From: an uncultured Selenomonadales bacterium
Lineage (GTDB): Bacteria > Bacillota > Negativicutes > Selenomonadales > Selenomonadaceae
DNA: 7,994 nt
Assembly: GCA_946547205.1 (NCBI GenBank)
Contig: CAMNPA010000045.1
Location: 1 to 7,994, forward strand
Reading direction: 5' to 3'
Shown: one piece after another, positions 6,471 to 7,994 of the stretch
Numbering within the stretch: position 1 is the first letter of the stretch
How the letters are laid out: every line of letters begins with the position of its first letter
Position numbers and translations under genes: made by a program
Notes under the pieces: generated by a model
The model's database searches: none
Seen by the model: the letters and a program-made list of their open reading frames with translations, nothing else
What the model was told of the DNA's origin: nothing

Positions 6471-6494
6471 GGTGAACATTTTGTTAAAAGTTGC
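6459..6494 (+). repeat. 36-bp junction repeat, second copy (copy 2/copy 3 boundary)
   Basis: Identical to 5312-5347, carrying the end of copy 2, its TGA, GAGGTGA (6469-6475) and the TTG start of copy 3 at 6481. Confidence 0.9.
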
Positions 6495-7623
6495 CGTGGT
6501 CATTCCGACGCACAAAGAAGAATTGACGCCGCTTGAAAAAATTTCTCTTGCGCAGTGCCGAAAAGTTTTGGGACGTTATCCGCTGATTTTTTTCGCGCCC
6601 GAAGGAAAAATTTTCTCGTACTTCGAGCCCGGCGATATGATTGCACATTTCCCGCCGCAATATTTTCGGAGCATCGACACTTACTGCAAGCTGATGTTGT
6701 CGCCAAATTTTTACGAGACGTTCAAAGATTTTGAGTACATTCTGATTTATCAGCTTGATGCGTTCGTTTTTTATGACGCGCTGGAAGATTTTTGCTTGCT
6801 CGGCTACGACTATATCGGTGCGCCTTGGCCTTATTACTCTTGGCGAAGTTTTATTCACGACAAGACGCCGCGCGTTGGTAATGGCGGTTTTTCTCTGCGA
6901 AAAGTCGAAAAGTTTTATAAAATTGTCAAGACCTTCGCCGCGTCGACAAAATTCAGATACGTTGTCGAAGAGTCCCTGGAAGACGGTTTCTTTGCAATGT
7001 GCGGCACGTTGAATCCGGAAATTTTTAAAATCGCGCCCGTTGAAGTCGCCAAAACTTTTTCGATGGAATGGTATCCCGATCGTCACGTAAAGAAACTCGG
7101 AAACGTTTTGCCGTTCGGCTGTCATAACTGGAACAAATTCAGCGCGGATTTTTACGTTGAACTTTTTGCACAGCTCGGCTACGATTTGCGGCCGTTCAGA
7201 GCGCAGATGGACATTTTGGATTATAACGAGCAGACAAAAATTTTGTTGACGGATTTGGCTTTGAAAAGATTGATTCGGCGTGCGGAGCGCAGACAGTCGA
7301 TTAGCCGCTGCTTGCCGACGAAACGTTTTGCTTCCGTGAGAGTCTTGCGGGATTCTCGCGCCATGAAAGTTTTGTCGCAGCTGATTTGGGAAGAAAATTC
7401 TTTGACCGATAAAATTTTCATCTACACGGACGAAAACGGCTTGGATTTGCTGCGCGACGTTGAGCGTGAAAATTTGCCGCACCTTATCTTGACGTTGGAC
7501 GATGACGACGATTTGATTGCCGTCATTGAGAACAAAGGACTTTCTTACGGCAAGCACCTCGTTTCATTTCGGCGCGAGTATCTGAAACATTGCGAAAAAC
7601 TTTTCCACGGCTTAGGCAAATAA
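6481..7623 (+). CDS. DUF5672-type glycosyltransferase-like protein, copy 3 (TTG start)
   Basis: A 380-residue paralog, last gene of the apparent operon. The start is the TTG at 6481, 5 nt after GAGGTGA, by the same reasoning as for copy 2; an upstream GTG at 6472 falls inside the ribosome binding site. Motifs: VVIPTHKEE (6-14), YILIYQLDAFVF (86-97) with Asp93, GYDYIGAPWP (108-117), VGNGGFSLR (132-140), LEDGFFAMCG (166-175), LPFGCHNW (210-217), and the C-terminal module with CLPTKRFASVRV (277-288). A five-Asp run (350-354) aligns with the Gly tract of copy 1. The segment about 141-165 differs most from copy 2 and is two residues longer; it may help choose the acceptor, which is a guess. No secretion or membrane signals. 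A terminator follows 4 nt after the stop. Confidence 0.88.
   Translation: MLKVAVVIPTHKEELTPLEKISLAQCRKVLGRYPLIFFAPEGKIFSYFEPGDMIAHFPPQYFRSIDTYCKLMLSPNFYETFKDFEYILIYQLDAFVFYDALEDFCLLGYDYIGAPWPYYSWRSFIHDKTPRVGNGGFSLRKVEKFYKIVKTFAASTKFRYVVEESLEDGFFAMCGTLNPEIFKIAPVEVAKTFSMEWYPDRHVKKLGNVLPFGCHNWNKFSADFYVELFAQLGYDLRPFRAQMDILDYNEQTKILLTDLALKRLIRRAERRQSISRCLPTKRFASVRVLRDSRAMKVLSQLIWEENSLTDKIFIYTDENGLDLLRDVERENLPHLILTLDDDDDLIAVIENKGLSYGKHLVSFRREYLKHCEKLFHGLGK
6512..6650 (+). repeat. 139-bp identical direct repeat, second copy (in DUF5672 copy 3)
   Basis: Partner of 5365-5503. Recombination between the two would delete or add exactly one 1147-bp unit and keep the reading frame. Confidence 0.9.
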
Positions 7624-7627
7624 AAAA

Positions 7628-7664
7628 GGCGGTGAGTTTGAAGCTCATCGCCAAAATTTTTTTT
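7628..7664. terminator. Bidirectional rho-independent terminator
   Basis: GGCGGTGAG (7628-7636) pairs with CTCATCGCC (7644-7652) over 9 positions, one a G-U wobble, around a 7-nt loop. On the plus strand AAAA and eight Ts (7657-7664) follow; on the minus strand six Ts follow the stem directly (complement of 7627-7622). It lies between two convergent stop codons, so it should end both the pncB/DUF5672 transcript and the rubrerythrin transcript; the minus direction has the cleaner U-tract. Confidence 0.88.
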
Positions 7665-7668
7665 CAGC

Positions 7669-7994
7669 TCAATAGTTTTCCGCGTTGATCTCGAAGAAAC
7701 TTTGCGGGTGAGCACAGACGGGACAAAGATCGGGAGCCTGCGTGCCAACGACGATGTGTCCGCAATTTCTGCACTCCCAAACTTGAACGCCGGCTTTCTT
7801 GAAAACTTCACGCGCCTCAACATTTTTCAAGAGTTTGCGATAACGTTCCTCGTGATGTTTTTCAATCGCCGCGACGCCTCGGAATTGTTCTGCCAATTCG
7901 TGGAAACCTTCTTCGTCAGCCTCGCGTGCCATTCGCGCATACATGTCCGTCCACTCGAAATTTTCGCCGTCCGCCGCGTGCAAAAGATTTTCTT
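7669..7994 (-). CDS. rbr: Rubrerythrin, C-terminal part (5' end outside window)
   Basis: The frame is open from the right edge to the TGA at 7671-7669 and gives about 108 residues, a little over half of a typical rubrerythrin. Visible are the second half of the ferritin-like di-iron domain, with ENFEWTDMYARMAREADEEGF and then IEKHHEERYRKLL (the ExxH-type iron ligands), and a C-terminal rubredoxin-like domain with two Cys pairs, CRNCG and CPVC, that bind one Fe. The domain order is the classical one. Family knowledge: rubrerythrins reduce hydrogen peroxide in the cytoplasm of anaerobes, taking electrons from NADH-linked rubredoxin or ferredoxin partners. The gene is convergent with the DUF5672 array and shares its terminator. 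The promoter and true start lie outside; the TTG near 7983 is an internal Leu codon, not a start. Confidence 0.95.
   Translation of the reverse strand, partial: ENLLHAADGENFEWTDMYARMAREADEEGFHELAEQFRGVAAIEKHHEERYRKLLKNVEAREVFKKAGVQVWECRNCGHIVVGTQAPDLCPVCAHPQSFFEINAENY

Noticed and set aside
6484..7557. A 357-residue open frame on the minus strand opposite DUF5672 copy 3
   Set aside because: It is the shadow of a strongly coding frame. The same antisense frame is broken by stops in copy 2, it has no recognisable domain, and the plus strand has clear family motifs.

Overview
The window reads as a chromosomal segment of an anaerobic bacterium of intermediate GC content. A rubrerythrin, an NAPRTase-type nicotinate phosphoribosyltransferase of the long (about 480-residue) class, strong GGAGG/GAGGTGA ribosome binding sites and the gene families present suggest a Firmicute. 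A Negativicutes (Selenomonadales-like) or clostridial host is my best guess, but the sequence alone does not prove it.

Layout: (1) Positions 1-1704, minus strand, hold a two-gene metal-efflux operon. A small free-standing heavy-metal-associated (HMA) domain protein overlaps by 4 nt the start of a P1B-type ATPase, which runs off the left edge. A good sigma-70 promoter (TTGACA, 17 nt, TATATA) drives it, with its -35 box lying on the start codon of the divergent gene. (2) 1748-2521, plus strand, is a SpoU/TrmH-family RNA methyltransferase. (3) 2522-2720 is non-coding; it contains seven consecutive heptamers that fold into a 17-bp hairpin, then a leader with no clear promoter. (4) 2721-7623, plus strand, looks like one operon: nicotinate phosphoribosyltransferase (pncB), then three tandem paralogous DUF5672-type, glycosyltransferase-like proteins with gaps of 10-14 nt. 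It ends at a bidirectional terminator at 7628-7652. (5) 7669 to the right edge, minus strand, is the C-terminal part of a rubrerythrin that shares that terminator.

The most interesting part is the DUF5672 array. The first copy carries a run of nine G residues inside its coding region, where the two paralogs encode an acidic stretch. Gain or loss of one G would place a stop within five codons and remove about 39 C-terminal residues, so it is a candidate slippage (phase-variation) site. Copies 2 and 3 share a 139-bp stretch with no differences near their 5' ends but differ strongly in a central segment, which suggests recent duplication or gene conversion around a diversifying, possibly acceptor-binding, region. 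All three share a C-terminal module of about 125 residues with an invariant CLPTKRFASVRV motif that I do not recognise from other families. Copies 2 and 3 start with TTG, copy 1 with ATG. Together this suggests a small cell-surface or polysaccharide modification locus with capacity for variation. The glycosyltransferase role is inferred from family resemblance and is not proved.
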